Position numbers and translations under genes: made by a program
NCBI RefSeq assembly: GCF_000758605.1
Contig: NZ_CP009282.1
Span: forward strand, 7,006,001-7,070,000
Length of the DNA: 64,000 nt
Source of the DNA: Paenibacillus sp. FSL R5-0912
GTDB taxonomy: Bacteria > Bacillota > Bacilli > Paenibacillales > Paenibacillaceae
Reading direction: 5' to 3'
The notes under the pieces: generated by a model
Database searches by the model: none
Told to the model about the DNA's origin: nothing
What the model saw: the letters and a program-made list of their open reading frames with translations, nothing else
In this document: positions 43,563 through 52,862 of the stretch, piece after piece
How the letters are laid out: each line of letters begins with the position of its first letter
Position numbering within the stretch: position 1 is the stretch's first letter

Positions 43563-44636
43563 TTAATTAATATTGTATTTTTTGTGAACCTGACTGACAA
43601 TTTCATTCATTGATTCAACATTTCTATACCCGCTCTGGCTATCTATACTGGGATCACTTTGACCCGTTTCAATTGCTTTAATAAATTTACTTATAACAAC
43701 GTCATGACCGTATAATAATCTTCCAGTAAGCATTTTAAAGCCATTCATAATAGTTCCTTTCCAATGATGGAACGTCATCATCCATGATGTTGTAATTACA
43801 TTTTTCGCTCTATGCTCTTCATCATTTGGTACCGTGATGACAATATCTCTAAAAAAATCATATATAAGTAACTTCTTTTCGCAAGAAATTATTAACGCCC
43901 ATTCACAAATCGGTGAATTGAAATTAATTAGTAAATTCACAGGCTTTTCCCCTGCGATCATATCTGTGTTTAATAGCATAGGAGTGTTTTCGCTCTTATC
44001 CTTACCATAGAAGGCATTTGTATTGATTATTTCCACTTTCCCACCTAATCTGTCGAGAAGATAGAGGAAGTGTGCCGCTTCATCATAGAATAAACCAAGA
44101 GGAAGATCATTATACCAGACTGGTAGTCTTCGATTTCTATTCGTATATTGAACTTCAAAGAAAGAAATAATCTCACCAAATTCCCCTTTATTAATTCTTT
44201 TTTCAAGTTTCATAAAATTATCAGCAAATTGAAAATTATGCATAACATTCAAAATTAATTTATTTGATTTCGATATATCCCCGAGCTCTTTGGCCTCAGT
44301 TGTGTTCATTACCATAGGTTTTTCAATTAAGACGTGTTTATTTAGTAATAAGCAAGCCTTGGCGACTTCAAAATGATCTTGAGGCGGTATTCCTATAACA
44401 ACTGAGTCTATATCTTTAAACCAGCTCAATTTCTCTAATTGTTCATAAATTCCCTTCCCCTTTTCAAACACATACGAATTAGTGATTTTGTTTTTTAATG
44501 ATGTATTGTTAACATTTTTTTCAGAAACTCCAATAACTCCGGCAATATTTAAATTTTTCATTGTTTTTATAGCTGGTATATGCCTTGTGTTAGATATATT
44601 ACCGGCTCCGATTATACAAATGTTATGTGTTTTCAA
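43563..44636 (-). CDS. Gfo/Idh/MocA family oxidoreductase
   Basis: An NAD(P)-dependent sugar oxidoreductase, probably making or altering a nucleotide sugar for the glycan. The 357-residue product has the Rossmann motif IIGAGNISNTRH, the family's VLIEKPMVMN with the catalytic Lys, and DEAAHFLYLLDRLGG in the substrate domain. The start is TTG at 44636 with GGGGG ahead. It lies 11 bases past the GT4 gene. Confidence 0.87.
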   Translation of the reverse strand: MKTHNICIIGAGNISNTRHIPAIKTMKNLNIAGVIGVSEKNVNNTSLKNKITNSYVFEKGKGIYEQLEKLSWFKDIDSVVIGIPPQDHFEVAKACLLLNKHVLIEKPMVMNTTEAKELGDISKSNKLILNVMHNFQFADNFMKLEKRINKGEFGEIISFFEVQYTNRNRRLPVWYNDLPLGLFYDEAAHFLYLLDRLGGKVEIINTNAFYGKDKSENTPMLLNTDMIAGEKPVNLLINFNSPICEWALIISCEKKLLIYDFFRDIVITVPNDEEHRAKNVITTSWMMTFHHWKGTIMNGFKMLTGRLLYGHDVVISKFIKAIETGQSDPSIDSQSGYRNVESMNEIVSQVHKKYNIN

Positions 44637-44647
44637 AAAAAAACCCC

Positions 44648-45805
44648 CTAGACATATTTATCAAGTTTATCAATTCGTTGCAAATTATTAATAAGGTTTG
44701 TTGCAGTTACCGACCAATCAAACTCAGCCAATACTTTTTCTCGAACATTCTTCGAAAGCATTACTCTATTTTTTTTATCCGAAATCAAGATATCTAGACC
44801 TCTATATATAGCATCATTATCCAATGGATTGATCAGAATACCATATGAATCATCTATTACTACTTCAGGAGTACCGCCCCTGGGTGAAGCCAAAATTGCA
44901 CATTGATATAAAGCCGCCTCTAAAATAGATGTAGGTAACCCTTCTGGGAAATTAGTTGTTAGAACAAAAATATCTGAAGTAGTCATTAATTTCAATACCT
45001 CGTCATGTTCCATTCTGCCTAACAAACTAATCTTTTCTGTTTTCATTTTAATCACTTCAGAGTGTAATGGACCATCGCCCGCTATTACCAGACTTATATT
45101 ATTATGTTTTGCACACAGTTTATTAAATGTATCTACTAGCGAAATAATCCCCTTTTCTTTGATTAATCTCCCAGCATAAGTAATTACTACTTCATCATTA
45201 TCTATGTGCAGAAAATCCCTATAATTTTTGTGGCTTTTGATTTGGTAATTAACATCAATACCATTATAGAGAACATCTATTGCAGTAATCCCAAAGTGTT
45301 GAAGCCATTTATTACAAGCGTAAGATACACCATAAAACTCTTTTACTAGACGTTTGAGGAAAAAGGTAATCGTATGCTCATATATATGCCCAAAAAGGTC
45401 TAATAATTTATTATTGAGGGTAAAGTGCCCCGTTCCATGTTCGATAAGAATAACGGGTTTCTTTTCTCTTTTTGCAATTAATGAACCAATAATGGAATGT
45501 ATATAAAAACGAGCATTAAGTATATAGTAATCAGAATTTTCCGCTTTTATCTTCTTAAGTATCTTTAAAAAGCTCATATTAAACTTTGGAAATGGAAGTC
45601 TCCCGTTTATAAATTTCAGTACTGGAAATCGATATACTTTAATCCCTTGATAAAGCTCATATTCAGGTGAATCATCAATATTTGAAGTTACTACTATGAC
45701 CTCATAATTACTCAAAATCATTTTTTTCGCCAACTGCAAAGTATATGTCTCTATCCCTCCCAAATGCGGATAGAAATGGGCTGCAAACAAGCATATTTTT
45801 TTCAA
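44648..45805 (-). CDS. Glycosyltransferase family 4
   Basis: A retaining GT-B transferase that adds one sugar to the growing glycan. The 385-residue product has the N-terminal AAHFYPHLGGIETYTLQLA, VITYAGRLIKEKGI, VIAGDGPLHSEV, and the nucleotide-sugar-binding ILTTNFPEGLPTSILEA-like segment (FVLTTNFPEGLPTSILEAAL). The start is TTG at 45805, 8 bases after AGGAGTG. Donor sugar unknown. Confidence 0.9.
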   Translation of the reverse strand: MKKICLFAAHFYPHLGGIETYTLQLAKKMILSNYEVIVVTSNIDDSPEYELYQGIKVYRFPVLKFINGRLPFPKFNMSFLKILKKIKAENSDYYILNARFYIHSIIGSLIAKREKKPVILIEHGTGHFTLNNKLLDLFGHIYEHTITFFLKRLVKEFYGVSYACNKWLQHFGITAIDVLYNGIDVNYQIKSHKNYRDFLHIDNDEVVITYAGRLIKEKGIISLVDTFNKLCAKHNNISLVIAGDGPLHSEVIKMKTEKISLLGRMEHDEVLKLMTTSDIFVLTTNFPEGLPTSILEAALYQCAILASPRGGTPEVVIDDSYGILINPLDNDAIYRGLDILISDKKNRVMLSKNVREKVLAEFDWSVTATNLINNLQRIDKLDKYV

Positions 45806-45890
45806 ACTATAAACACTCCTATATTCAAAGACCAGAATATTAAATTATTTTGTCGTGTTATCAGATAGGACAAATTCTATACACAGCCCT

Positions 45891-46259
45891 TTATTCTTCA
45901 CACGACGAACTATTCTCCAACTCTTTGAGTCTTTTTTTCAACAAGCCCATTTCTTGTGATATTTGCCTCATTTTGTATGATTGATTGGATATTGAAACAC
46001 TTAAGCTAAATATAATCATTAAACTAAAAATAATCCCAATAAGGAAAATGAAGTTTGATGGTTCCTGAAAACCAAGAAAAAAGGTAAAATAAAATGCTAT
46101 TTTCGGAAAAACAGAGATGATAATCATAATTGATACAACCATGATCCAAAGCAAAGCATACTTTAATTGCAACTCATATTTTTTTATCATGTTAAAAAGT
46201 AATAATAAAAACAATACGGAAATTACAATTAAAAATATTTGTAGTTTTAATGGGAACAT
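45891..46259 (-). CDS. DUF2304 membrane protein
   Basis: A 122-residue protein with three hydrophobic helices (LQIFLIVISVLFLLLLF, LLWIMVVSIMIIISVF, FIFLIGIIFSLMIIFSLSV) and a charged coiled-coil C-terminus (QEMGLLKKRLKELENS). DUF2304 genes often sit beside a dolichol-phosphate-mannose-synthase-like GT2, as here (the stop of that gene's partner is 10 bases away). Its role is unknown; a helper of polyprenyl-phosphate sugar synthesis is inferred from context only. Confidence 0.82.
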   Translation of the reverse strand: MFPLKLQIFLIVISVLFLLLLFNMIKKYELQLKYALLWIMVVSIMIIISVFPKIAFYFTFFLGFQEPSNFIFLIGIIFSLMIIFSLSVSISNQSYKMRQISQEMGLLKKRLKELENSSSCEE

Positions 46260-46269
46260 TCAATCACCC

Positions 46270-46971
46270 TTAGTTAACTTGTTGTTTTCTAGTAAAATCA
46301 ATAAATATAGCCAACGTAACTTTAATCATATAGTATATCGACTTGAATGCTCTTATAGATGAAACCCCACCACTTCGCTCACGCATCTTCACAGGAATTT
46401 CCTGTATAATATAACCGTTTCTACTAAGTGCCATGATGGACTCTGGCTCTGGGAAATCCACTGGATAATGCTCAGCAAAATAATCAATAATTTTCTTATT
46501 ACATGCTCTAAATCCTGATGTTGGGTCAGTTAAATTTTGTTTTGTTAAAGTATTCAGTAAGCGAGCGAAATATACAATGCCTAATCTTCTTGTAAGCGAA
46601 GATTGGAATCCCTCCTTGTTTATAAATCTAGAACCAATTACAAAGTCACATTTACTATTAATTATTGGATTGATTAGTTCTTTAATGTAACTCGGATCAT
46701 GTTGCCCATCTCCATCAATTTGAATAGCAATATCATAGTTCATTTTTTTTGCGTAAATATAACCTGTTTGAACAGCCCCACCAATACCTAAGTTACAAGG
46801 CAAATTTATCACATTTGCGTTTGTAGCTTCGCAAACAGTCGATGTCATATCGGTCGAACGATCATTTATAATAACAATATCCAACAAATCTTTGTACATA
46901 GACATTTCATTAATCAAAGCTTCAATATTTTCTTCCTCGTTATAACATGGAATTATTCCCAAGACTTTCAC
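46270..46971 (-). CDS. Glycosyltransferase family 2, polyprenyl-phosphate-hexose synthase-like
   Basis: Resembles GtrB and dolichol-phosphate mannose synthase, which load a sugar on undecaprenyl phosphate. The 233-residue product has GIIPCYNEEENIE, IVIINDRSTDM, and the DXD-type QIDGDGQHDPSYI, and SGFRACNKKIIDYF. There is no C-terminal helix pair, and the DUF2304 gene next to it may supply the membrane part. Start is GTG at 46971 with GAGGAG ahead. Confidence 0.87.
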   Translation of the reverse strand: MKVLGIIPCYNEEENIEALINEMSMYKDLLDIVIINDRSTDMTSTVCEATNANVINLPCNLGIGGAVQTGYIYAKKMNYDIAIQIDGDGQHDPSYIKELINPIINSKCDFVIGSRFINKEGFQSSLTRRLGIVYFARLLNTLTKQNLTDPTSGFRACNKKIIDYFAEHYPVDFPEPESIMALSRNGYIIQEIPVKMRERSGGVSSIRAFKSIYYMIKVTLAIFIDFTRKQQVN

Positions 46972-46983
46972 AACTCACACTCC

Positions 46984-48423
46984 TCATATTTGAACAAAAG
47001 GGATCCAATAACGCAAAAGTATTATTATTATTGTTAATACTAATGAAAAAACTGTTACCCTTGGAACAATGAAGTCAATCATGTTATAAATCCCTAACGG
47101 CTTAAGTCCCTTATGCTTAATAAGGCCCATTTTAAAGACTGCAAAGCAAATGATTGAGATTGGAATAAAATATCTACCTTGAACGCCAGATATATATGGA
47201 TATCCTACTCCACCAATATCATTCTTTGAAGTCCATATTATATACAAAGCTGTCTCTAACAAAGCGATTATTGATAAAGCAACCAAAGTAATAAATACCT
47301 TACTTTTAATATCAATCTTTATTTCTTTGCCCGAATTATCAAGGATAGAAGTGAAAATCAAAAAGATAAAATACAAAATAGTAAAAACATATGGGAAATT
47401 AGTATCTAACCACCCCAAATTCCCAACAAAACTAATAAAGTAAAATTCAGAGTTACTCACAACAGAACGAACTAAGATATGAATATATTCGAAAGGTGCA
47501 CCCAATATGAATTTGATTTGCTCTGTAGAGTTGTTATCGGTAGATATGCTTCCCACACCTAACATTAAATTTGATAGAATACTCCAAATTAAGTAGGAGA
47601 AACAGCCAGAAGCTATGATTATAGAAAACCAGACATATTTTTCTTTTTTACTATTAAACTTAGAATATGGAATCAGTAGAAATAGTAGAAATAAAGGAAA
47701 ATAAATTTGCTTAAATTGTATTATTATGATGGAGAAAAAAATAAATGAAAATAAATAATTTTTGTTTATCTTAGTAACGTTGATATCATAACAAACTTTA
47801 AACATCAATGATATAAATAAGAAGATAGTGCCTATTATAACTCCATCATAGCTCAATGATGCGGATAGACTGAATGTCATTGGCATTAAACAAATTAAAA
47901 ATAGTGTATTTTTTAAAAAAGGAATCCATTTAATTGAAAAAAAACAAGCGATAAGATAAAAAAGTAAATTAAATATCCTACCCAAGTATAGATAATTTAT
48001 AGGAGATATGTTGTTATTTAAATTAAAAATCGGATTATCGATAGTTAATTTCATAACCAACATCCCTATGGCCTGTGGTAAAAACAAAATTGGATTACTC
48101 CTTGAAGTTGAGTATTCAATAAAAACGTCAGATCCTTTGTTAACTTGAATATGGGAATCTATATATTGACTTTTATAAGCATACTTTGCATCTATATTTC
48201 CCATTAAATATTTCTGCTTATTTTCAAAATCAACAATAGCTTGTGGAATATAATTCCCCACTTGCCCTTCATCATTAATTTCAGGGAATAAATGAAATGA
48301 TGCAACTAAAAATGCCTTTTTAAAATGACTATCTTCATCTGCTGCTTGTAGGGGAGGAATCAAAAACACAATTAACAAACCAAAAATCAATCCAAGAGAG
48401 AGAAATTTATATTCAAGTTTCAT
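46984..48423 (-). CDS. DUF2142 multi-spanning membrane protein, GT-C-like
   Basis: A 479-residue protein with about ten to twelve helices and the DUF2142 opening FLIPPLQAADEDSHF, in which the acidic residues follow the first helix as in GT-C transferases. Such proteins are thought to move a sugar from polyprenyl phosphate onto an outer-face acceptor, but this has not been shown for this family here. Two starts are possible: ATG 48423 (chosen) and TTG 48456, which would overlap the previous stop. It is next to the GT2 and DUF2304 genes. Confidence 0.78.
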   Translation of the reverse strand: MKLEYKFLSLGLIFGLLIVFLIPPLQAADEDSHFKKAFLVASFHLFPEINDEGQVGNYIPQAIVDFENKQKYLMGNIDAKYAYKSQYIDSHIQVNKGSDVFIEYSTSRSNPILFLPQAIGMLVMKLTIDNPIFNLNNNISPINYLYLGRIFNLLFYLIACFFSIKWIPFLKNTLFLICLMPMTFSLSASLSYDGVIIGTIFLFISLMFKVCYDINVTKINKNYLFSFIFFSIIIIQFKQIYFPLFLLFLLIPYSKFNSKKEKYVWFSIIIASGCFSYLIWSILSNLMLGVGSISTDNNSTEQIKFILGAPFEYIHILVRSVVSNSEFYFISFVGNLGWLDTNFPYVFTILYFIFLIFTSILDNSGKEIKIDIKSKVFITLVALSIIALLETALYIIWTSKNDIGGVGYPYISGVQGRYFIPISIICFAVFKMGLIKHKGLKPLGIYNMIDFIVPRVTVFSLVLTIIIILLRYWIPFVQI

Positions 48424-48452
48424 ACTATTTCCCAATATCCCGCCTACTTCCT

Positions 48453-49016
48453 TCAAAAATTAATATTCCACTTTTCGCCAATATAATTAAATATTGTTCT
48501 ATTATAAAACACTTTGAATGTCAAATCCCCATCCTGTCGAGATCCATTTATAAATAGAGAACCTTCCTTGTATGAATCCATACTACTTTTATATGCAGCA
48601 ATTGATTCTCCTTTTCCGCTATCTAGCGATTCTATATACACATAATATTCTTGTTCTTTAGAAAATTTAATGGGAGGAAATCTAAAATCGAAAAACTCAT
48701 TATCTCTTACACTATTTGCTTCAACAGATGTTTGATATATGTCATTCTTATCATTTATTCTTCTTATACCTATCTTTAACTTACCCTCGTTAACTCTCAT
48801 AAAGGTAGCTAACTTTATAGAAACACCACTTAGATTATTCTGATGGTAAATGAATGACTGCCCCACTTCATTGCCTTGTGTCAATTCATTAACTGTTTTG
48901 TCAGCGACACTCTGTTCAATACTGTCTCTAATCACACCTATATTTCCAACGTATACGTAAATTATAATTAATAAAAGGATGACTAATAAAAATCGTTTAA
49001 CCCATTTTAAGTTCAT
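48453..49016 (-). CDS. Hypothetical membrane-anchored extracytoplasmic protein
   Basis: I do not recognise a family. The 187-residue product has one helix (FLLVILLLIIIYVYVG) at residues 8-23 and then an outside domain rich in beta-strand patterns (LSGVSIKLATFM, LKIGIRRIND, FDFRFPPIKF, EYYVYIES), like a small jelly-roll or carbohydrate-binding module. The ATG at 49016 has GGAGAG 7 bases ahead and overlaps the upstream gene's end by 20 bases. Its place between a GT gene and the DUF2142 gene suggests a helper in glycan transfer. Confidence 0.65.
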   Translation of the reverse strand: MNLKWVKRFLLVILLLIIIYVYVGNIGVIRDSIEQSVADKTVNELTQGNEVGQSFIYHQNNLSGVSIKLATFMRVNEGKLKIGIRRINDKNDIYQTSVEANSVRDNEFFDFRFPPIKFSKEQEYYVYIESLDSGKGESIAAYKSSMDSYKEGSLFINGSRQDGDLTFKVFYNRTIFNYIGEKWNINF

Positions 49017-51228
49017 TATAATACTCTCCATATTCCACATTCGAGTTTTCATTATATTCGTATAGGGCCATCACTTCATTATACAAATTCCCCCATTCCC
49101 TGCTTTCAGCCGTCTTTACTCCAGCGCTTATAATTGAATCTCTAACTTCCTGATTGTTACACACTAATTCAATCATCTGATGTGCATTTGTTATATTACC
49201 TTGCTCATATAACAGACAATTTTCCCCATGCCTCAAATACTCAATGTTGCCAGCGTTTGGCGCTACTATGGCAACGCCACCTGTTGCCATCATTTCTAGA
49301 GGTGGATAAGAGAAACTTTCGAGTAAACTTGATTTAATTAATATATCACACTGGGAATAAATCAGGCCTACTTCATCGTAGGGAACCTTATTAAAAAATT
49401 TGTCTACTTTATACCAATCTTTAGGAGCTCCACTGTAAGAAAGATACCATATTTCAAACTTTTCTTTATCAAGAGAATTCACAATTTCAAAACTTTCATC
49501 AACATTCTTATAATGATCTTTAGAATTCCCCTCTACTAATATTTTCACTTTTCCATTACCAAAGTTCCTCTTTCTGAATTTAAATAGCGTTAGGTCGATT
49601 CCGTTAGGAGCAAATAATACAGATTTACCGAATTCCTTTTCCAACCAATCCTCACACCACTTCGATATAGTTATATATTTAAGATTATTGTAAGAAGTAT
49701 AAGTTAAATTAGCCAGAATACGAGAATAATTTCCTGGTTCATAAAAGTCTGTTTCATAGTTTTGAACTAAATAGTATTTATCCTTTATTTTTGGGTAATT
49801 ATTCAAAAAGGATGTTGTAGTCCAGAGTGTTGCTACACATTTTTCAAAGTATCCATGAAAAGCATGCCGATGATAAGAGATAGCGTTTATTTCACCATCT
49901 TTATTGATTATATTTTCATCTTCTTCACTCATCGAAATTATTGTAACATCCTTTCCAGATTCTCTTAGAATATTACAATGTTTAATCACCACATTTACAC
50001 CACCACTTATTTGAGTGGACGGAAGTACAAATGCGATATTAGGATTGGTACATGATTCAATGAATTCATATAATTTATAACCAGTTTTAGAAGTCACCCA
50101 TTGTTGTAAAACCTCTTTGTGAGCAGTCTTTCCGATTTCATTTCTATACTCCTTATTACTGATCAATACCGATAATTTCGTTTCCCATTCAGTAGCGTTG
50201 TCACATAATAAACCTGTAACTCCATCTTTCACCACCTCGGTAAAAGCACCTACGTTACTTGCCACTGTAGGTATTCCGACCAACGCAGCTTCCATCCATT
50301 TATTTTCGGATTTTGCTTCATTAAATGTACTGTTGACAAGCGGCGCTAAATTTATATCTACACTGGCTATTAATGATGGCAGTTTTTTCCAATCGGTGAA
50401 TTTTTCGAAAATAATCCTATTTCTATATTTTTCAAGCTGTTCAGGTAAATCAAGAAATCCTACAACTTTTAAAAATACATTATCATGTTCACTAAAAATA
50501 TTACTTATAGAAGGTAGTATCAAATCAAAATCCTCGTTGTGAGTTATGCTCCCGCTAAAATAACCCAATATGACGCGATTATCGTCAAATTCTCTAAGTT
50601 TCATTTTCATAGCATCCATTGACAATTCAATCATTTGTTCAGAGGCAACATTTCTATTTATAAATACATCTTTAACGTAAGATTTCAATTCATTCGCCAA
50701 TCTAGCTGTTGTGGTTATGGCATAATCACACATAGCCAGCGTTTTCTGGGTACGATTCACACCGTCCATATACATTGCCATTTCTATTTCATTAAATGTT
50801 TCAAGGTGTTTAATTTGTTTTACATATTTATAGTCTATTACCAAGTCATCAATATCAAAGATTACAGTCTTGTTAAAATATTTTGCTCTAAGAATAAAGT
50901 CACCAATTGTCTCTGTATGTGGGCAACGAAAAAACACAAAAGTTCTATAATATCTAACCATATCAATTGTTAAATCTTCATAATAGATGCTATCACAAGA
51001 ATATCCATTAAAATGCAACTGTTCTATTTGATGATCAATTCTGTATCTACTGGGATGTGGTAAAGTACAGCCATTTATGAAGAGAATATCTTTAAACGAT
51101 GTATGATCTCCGACTCTTCTTTTCATTATTTTTCTTGAAGTATAACGAAGCGTCTTTCTTGTAAAAGTACTTAAACCCTCATACTTTATTGTTGAATATG
51201 TTTTTTTAAGCAAACCCTCAATAGTCAC
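48997..51228 (-). CDS. Large glycosyltransferase with two GT-B (GT4-like) modules
   Basis: The 743-residue product holds two GT-B halves. The first (about residues 45-390) has KWMEAALVGIPTVASNVGAF and ends in GVTGLLCDNA; the second (from about 395) starts VLPSTQISGGVNVV and has SSLLESFSYPPLEMMATGG and ENCLLYEQGN. The second half resembles the rhamnosyltransferase WsaF of Geobacillus S-layer glycan loci, from memory. Two linked modules could add two sugars or make a repeat. The GTG at 51228 follows AAGGGTG at 7 bases; TTG 51234 is the other choice. Confidence 0.83.
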   Translation of the reverse strand: MTIEGLLKKTYSTIKYEGLSTFTRKTLRYTSRKIMKRRVGDHTSFKDILFINGCTLPHPSRYRIDHQIEQLHFNGYSCDSIYYEDLTIDMVRYYRTFVFFRCPHTETIGDFILRAKYFNKTVIFDIDDLVIDYKYVKQIKHLETFNEIEMAMYMDGVNRTQKTLAMCDYAITTTARLANELKSYVKDVFINRNVASEQMIELSMDAMKMKLREFDDNRVILGYFSGSITHNEDFDLILPSISNIFSEHDNVFLKVVGFLDLPEQLEKYRNRIIFEKFTDWKKLPSLIASVDINLAPLVNSTFNEAKSENKWMEAALVGIPTVASNVGAFTEVVKDGVTGLLCDNATEWETKLSVLISNKEYRNEIGKTAHKEVLQQWVTSKTGYKLYEFIESCTNPNIAFVLPSTQISGGVNVVIKHCNILRESGKDVTIISMSEEDENIINKDGEINAISYHRHAFHGYFEKCVATLWTTTSFLNNYPKIKDKYYLVQNYETDFYEPGNYSRILANLTYTSYNNLKYITISKWCEDWLEKEFGKSVLFAPNGIDLTLFKFRKRNFGNGKVKILVEGNSKDHYKNVDESFEIVNSLDKEKFEIWYLSYSGAPKDWYKVDKFFNKVPYDEVGLIYSQCDILIKSSLLESFSYPPLEMMATGGVAIVAPNAGNIEYLRHGENCLLYEQGNITNAHQMIELVCNNQEVRDSIISAGVKTAESREWGNLYNEVMALYEYNENSNVEYGEYYNELKMG

Positions 51229-51242
51229 AACCAATCACCCTT

Positions 51243-52142
51243 CTAAGCTTTTTTTATGTTCAACATCAATTTTTTCCGAGCCTCTTTCACATATGACTTT
51301 CGATTTTCTCCGCCAGAAGTTGATGATTCGGATATTCTCCAATGGTATAATATTTTTGGCACATGCAATACTTTATCGGTCAAAGCCATCACTCTTATTG
51401 CAAGGTCCCAATCTTGAACTCCTTCATATCCCTCTCTAAATCCACCAACCTCTCTAAGCAAGGAGGTTCTATATGTTACCAAATGACATATATAATTTAT
51501 ATAATATATCATTTTTTTATTGTACGTAGTTTTGAAGAATGGAAAACATCTTATACCATCCAATATTTTATCTTCATCACTATATATTAAATCAGATTCT
51601 TCATTTTCATTTAATGCCCTAACGATTTCATAAAGAGCAAATGGCGCCAATATATCATCATTGTCTAGGAGTGCTGTATATTCCCCCGTTACCAAATCAA
51701 GCGCCGTGTTACTGCACGCAGAAATATGTCCATTTCGAGTTCTATAAATAACTTTTACTCTAGAGTCTTTTAACTTGTACTCTTCTAATATTAATTTTAT
51801 ATTCAAATCAGAGGAATTATCATCAGCAATACAAAGTTCCCAATTTGTGTAATTTTGCTCTAAGACCGACTCAATACATTCACGTAAAAAGGTTTCCTCA
51901 ACATTATAGACTGGTATAATTACTGATATGAGCGGCATATATTTAAATGGAATCTTTTGAGTTACATTTCTTTCGTTTTCAGAGATCCATTTCATATAAT
52001 ACTTACCTTTTGTTATGCATTGCTTCACTATGAATAATTTAATTTTTATACGGATAAGATAAGAATATCCTAGAAACCATAGGTTAGTGATAGAGCTCAC
52101 CTCACCATCATCATTAATTGTATTTTGAGAAATAATAATCAC
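51243..52142 (-). CDS. Glycosyltransferase family 2
   Basis: A GT-A transferase of the glycan locus with unknown sugar. The core has ISVIIPVYNVEETF, LCIADDNSSD, YTALLDNDDILAPFALYEIV and REGYEGVQDWDLAIRV, and ends with an HWRISESSTSG-type segment common in rhamnan and teichoic acid enzymes. The N-terminal 70 residues are not conserved and the start is uncertain: GTG at 52142 overlaps the ABC ATPase gene by 29 bases, and a GTG at 52100 is also possible. Confidence 0.8.
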   Translation of the reverse strand: MIIISQNTINDDGEVSSITNLWFLGYSYLIRIKIKLFIVKQCITKGKYYMKWISENERNVTQKIPFKYMPLISVIIPVYNVEETFLRECIESVLEQNYTNWELCIADDNSSDLNIKLILEEYKLKDSRVKVIYRTRNGHISACSNTALDLVTGEYTALLDNDDILAPFALYEIVRALNENEESDLIYSDEDKILDGIRCFPFFKTTYNKKMIYYINYICHLVTYRTSLLREVGGFREGYEGVQDWDLAIRVMALTDKVLHVPKILYHWRISESSTSGGENRKSYVKEARKKLMLNIKKA

Positions 52143-52851
52143 AAATTTCCGAAATATCCCCAGAACTTATAACCTTTCCCTTTTCTATAATCACACCTTT
52201 ACTACACAAGGTTCTAATTTGATCTATAGAGTGGGATACTAAAATCACTGTTGTCCCTTTTCTAACCATTTCTTTTATTTTAATCTCACATTTTTCTTGA
52301 AACTTGAAATCACCTACAGACAAAATTTCATCAACTATTAATACGTCAGGTGTTATCGCCGTAGCAATTGAAAAACCAAGCCTTGCATACATTCCTGACG
52401 AAAAATTCTTAATAGGGACATCAATAAACTCCTCTAGTTCTGAAAAATTTACAATTTCATCAAAAAGCGCCTTCATCTCTTTTTTGGCATATCCTAATAC
52501 TGCCCCATTTAAAAATATATTTTCCCGAGCTGTTAGTTCAGCATCAAAACCTGCTCCTAATTCTATGAGGGGAGCCATCCTCCCATAAACCTCTACTCTT
52601 CCATGGGTTGGTTTGAGCACCCCCGCTATAACCTTCAAGAGTGTGCTTTTCCCTGCACCATTTAACCCTAAGACTCCAAATATCTCACCTTTATCAATTT
52701 TAAAACTAACATCTCTCAAGGCCCAAAACTCAGTATATGAAATTTGACGTTTAAATTTTTTTATTAAGTATTCTTTTAGTGTAGTAATTTTTTCCGAAGT
52801 CATATTAAACCGCATCGAAACATTACTAACATCAACAATAGTTTCTTCCAT
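52114..52851 (-). CDS. wzt: Polysaccharide ABC exporter ATPase (Wzt/TagH type)
   Basis: Powers export of the lipid-linked glycan through Wzm. The 245-residue product has Walker A GLNGAGKST near residue 66, the LIELGAGFDAELTARENI region typical of polysaccharide exporters, signature FSSGMYARLGFS, Walker B VLIVDEILSVGD and VSHS switch. It is short and lacks the C-terminal carbohydrate-binding domain found in many Wzt proteins. AGGAG lies ahead of ATG 52851. It follows wzm by 11 bases. Confidence 0.92.
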   Translation of the reverse strand: MEETIVDVSNVSMRFNMTSEKITTLKEYLIKKFKRQISYTEFWALRDVSFKIDKGEIFGVLGLNGAGKSTLLKVIAGVLKPTHGRVEVYGRMAPLIELGAGFDAELTARENIFLNGAVLGYAKKEMKALFDEIVNFSELEEFIDVPIKNFSSGMYARLGFSIATAITPDVLIVDEILSVGDFKFQEKCEIKIKEMVRKGTTVILVSHSIDQIRTLCSKGVIIEKGKVISSGDISEICDYYFSKYN

Positions 52852-52862
52852 TTCAAAGCTCC

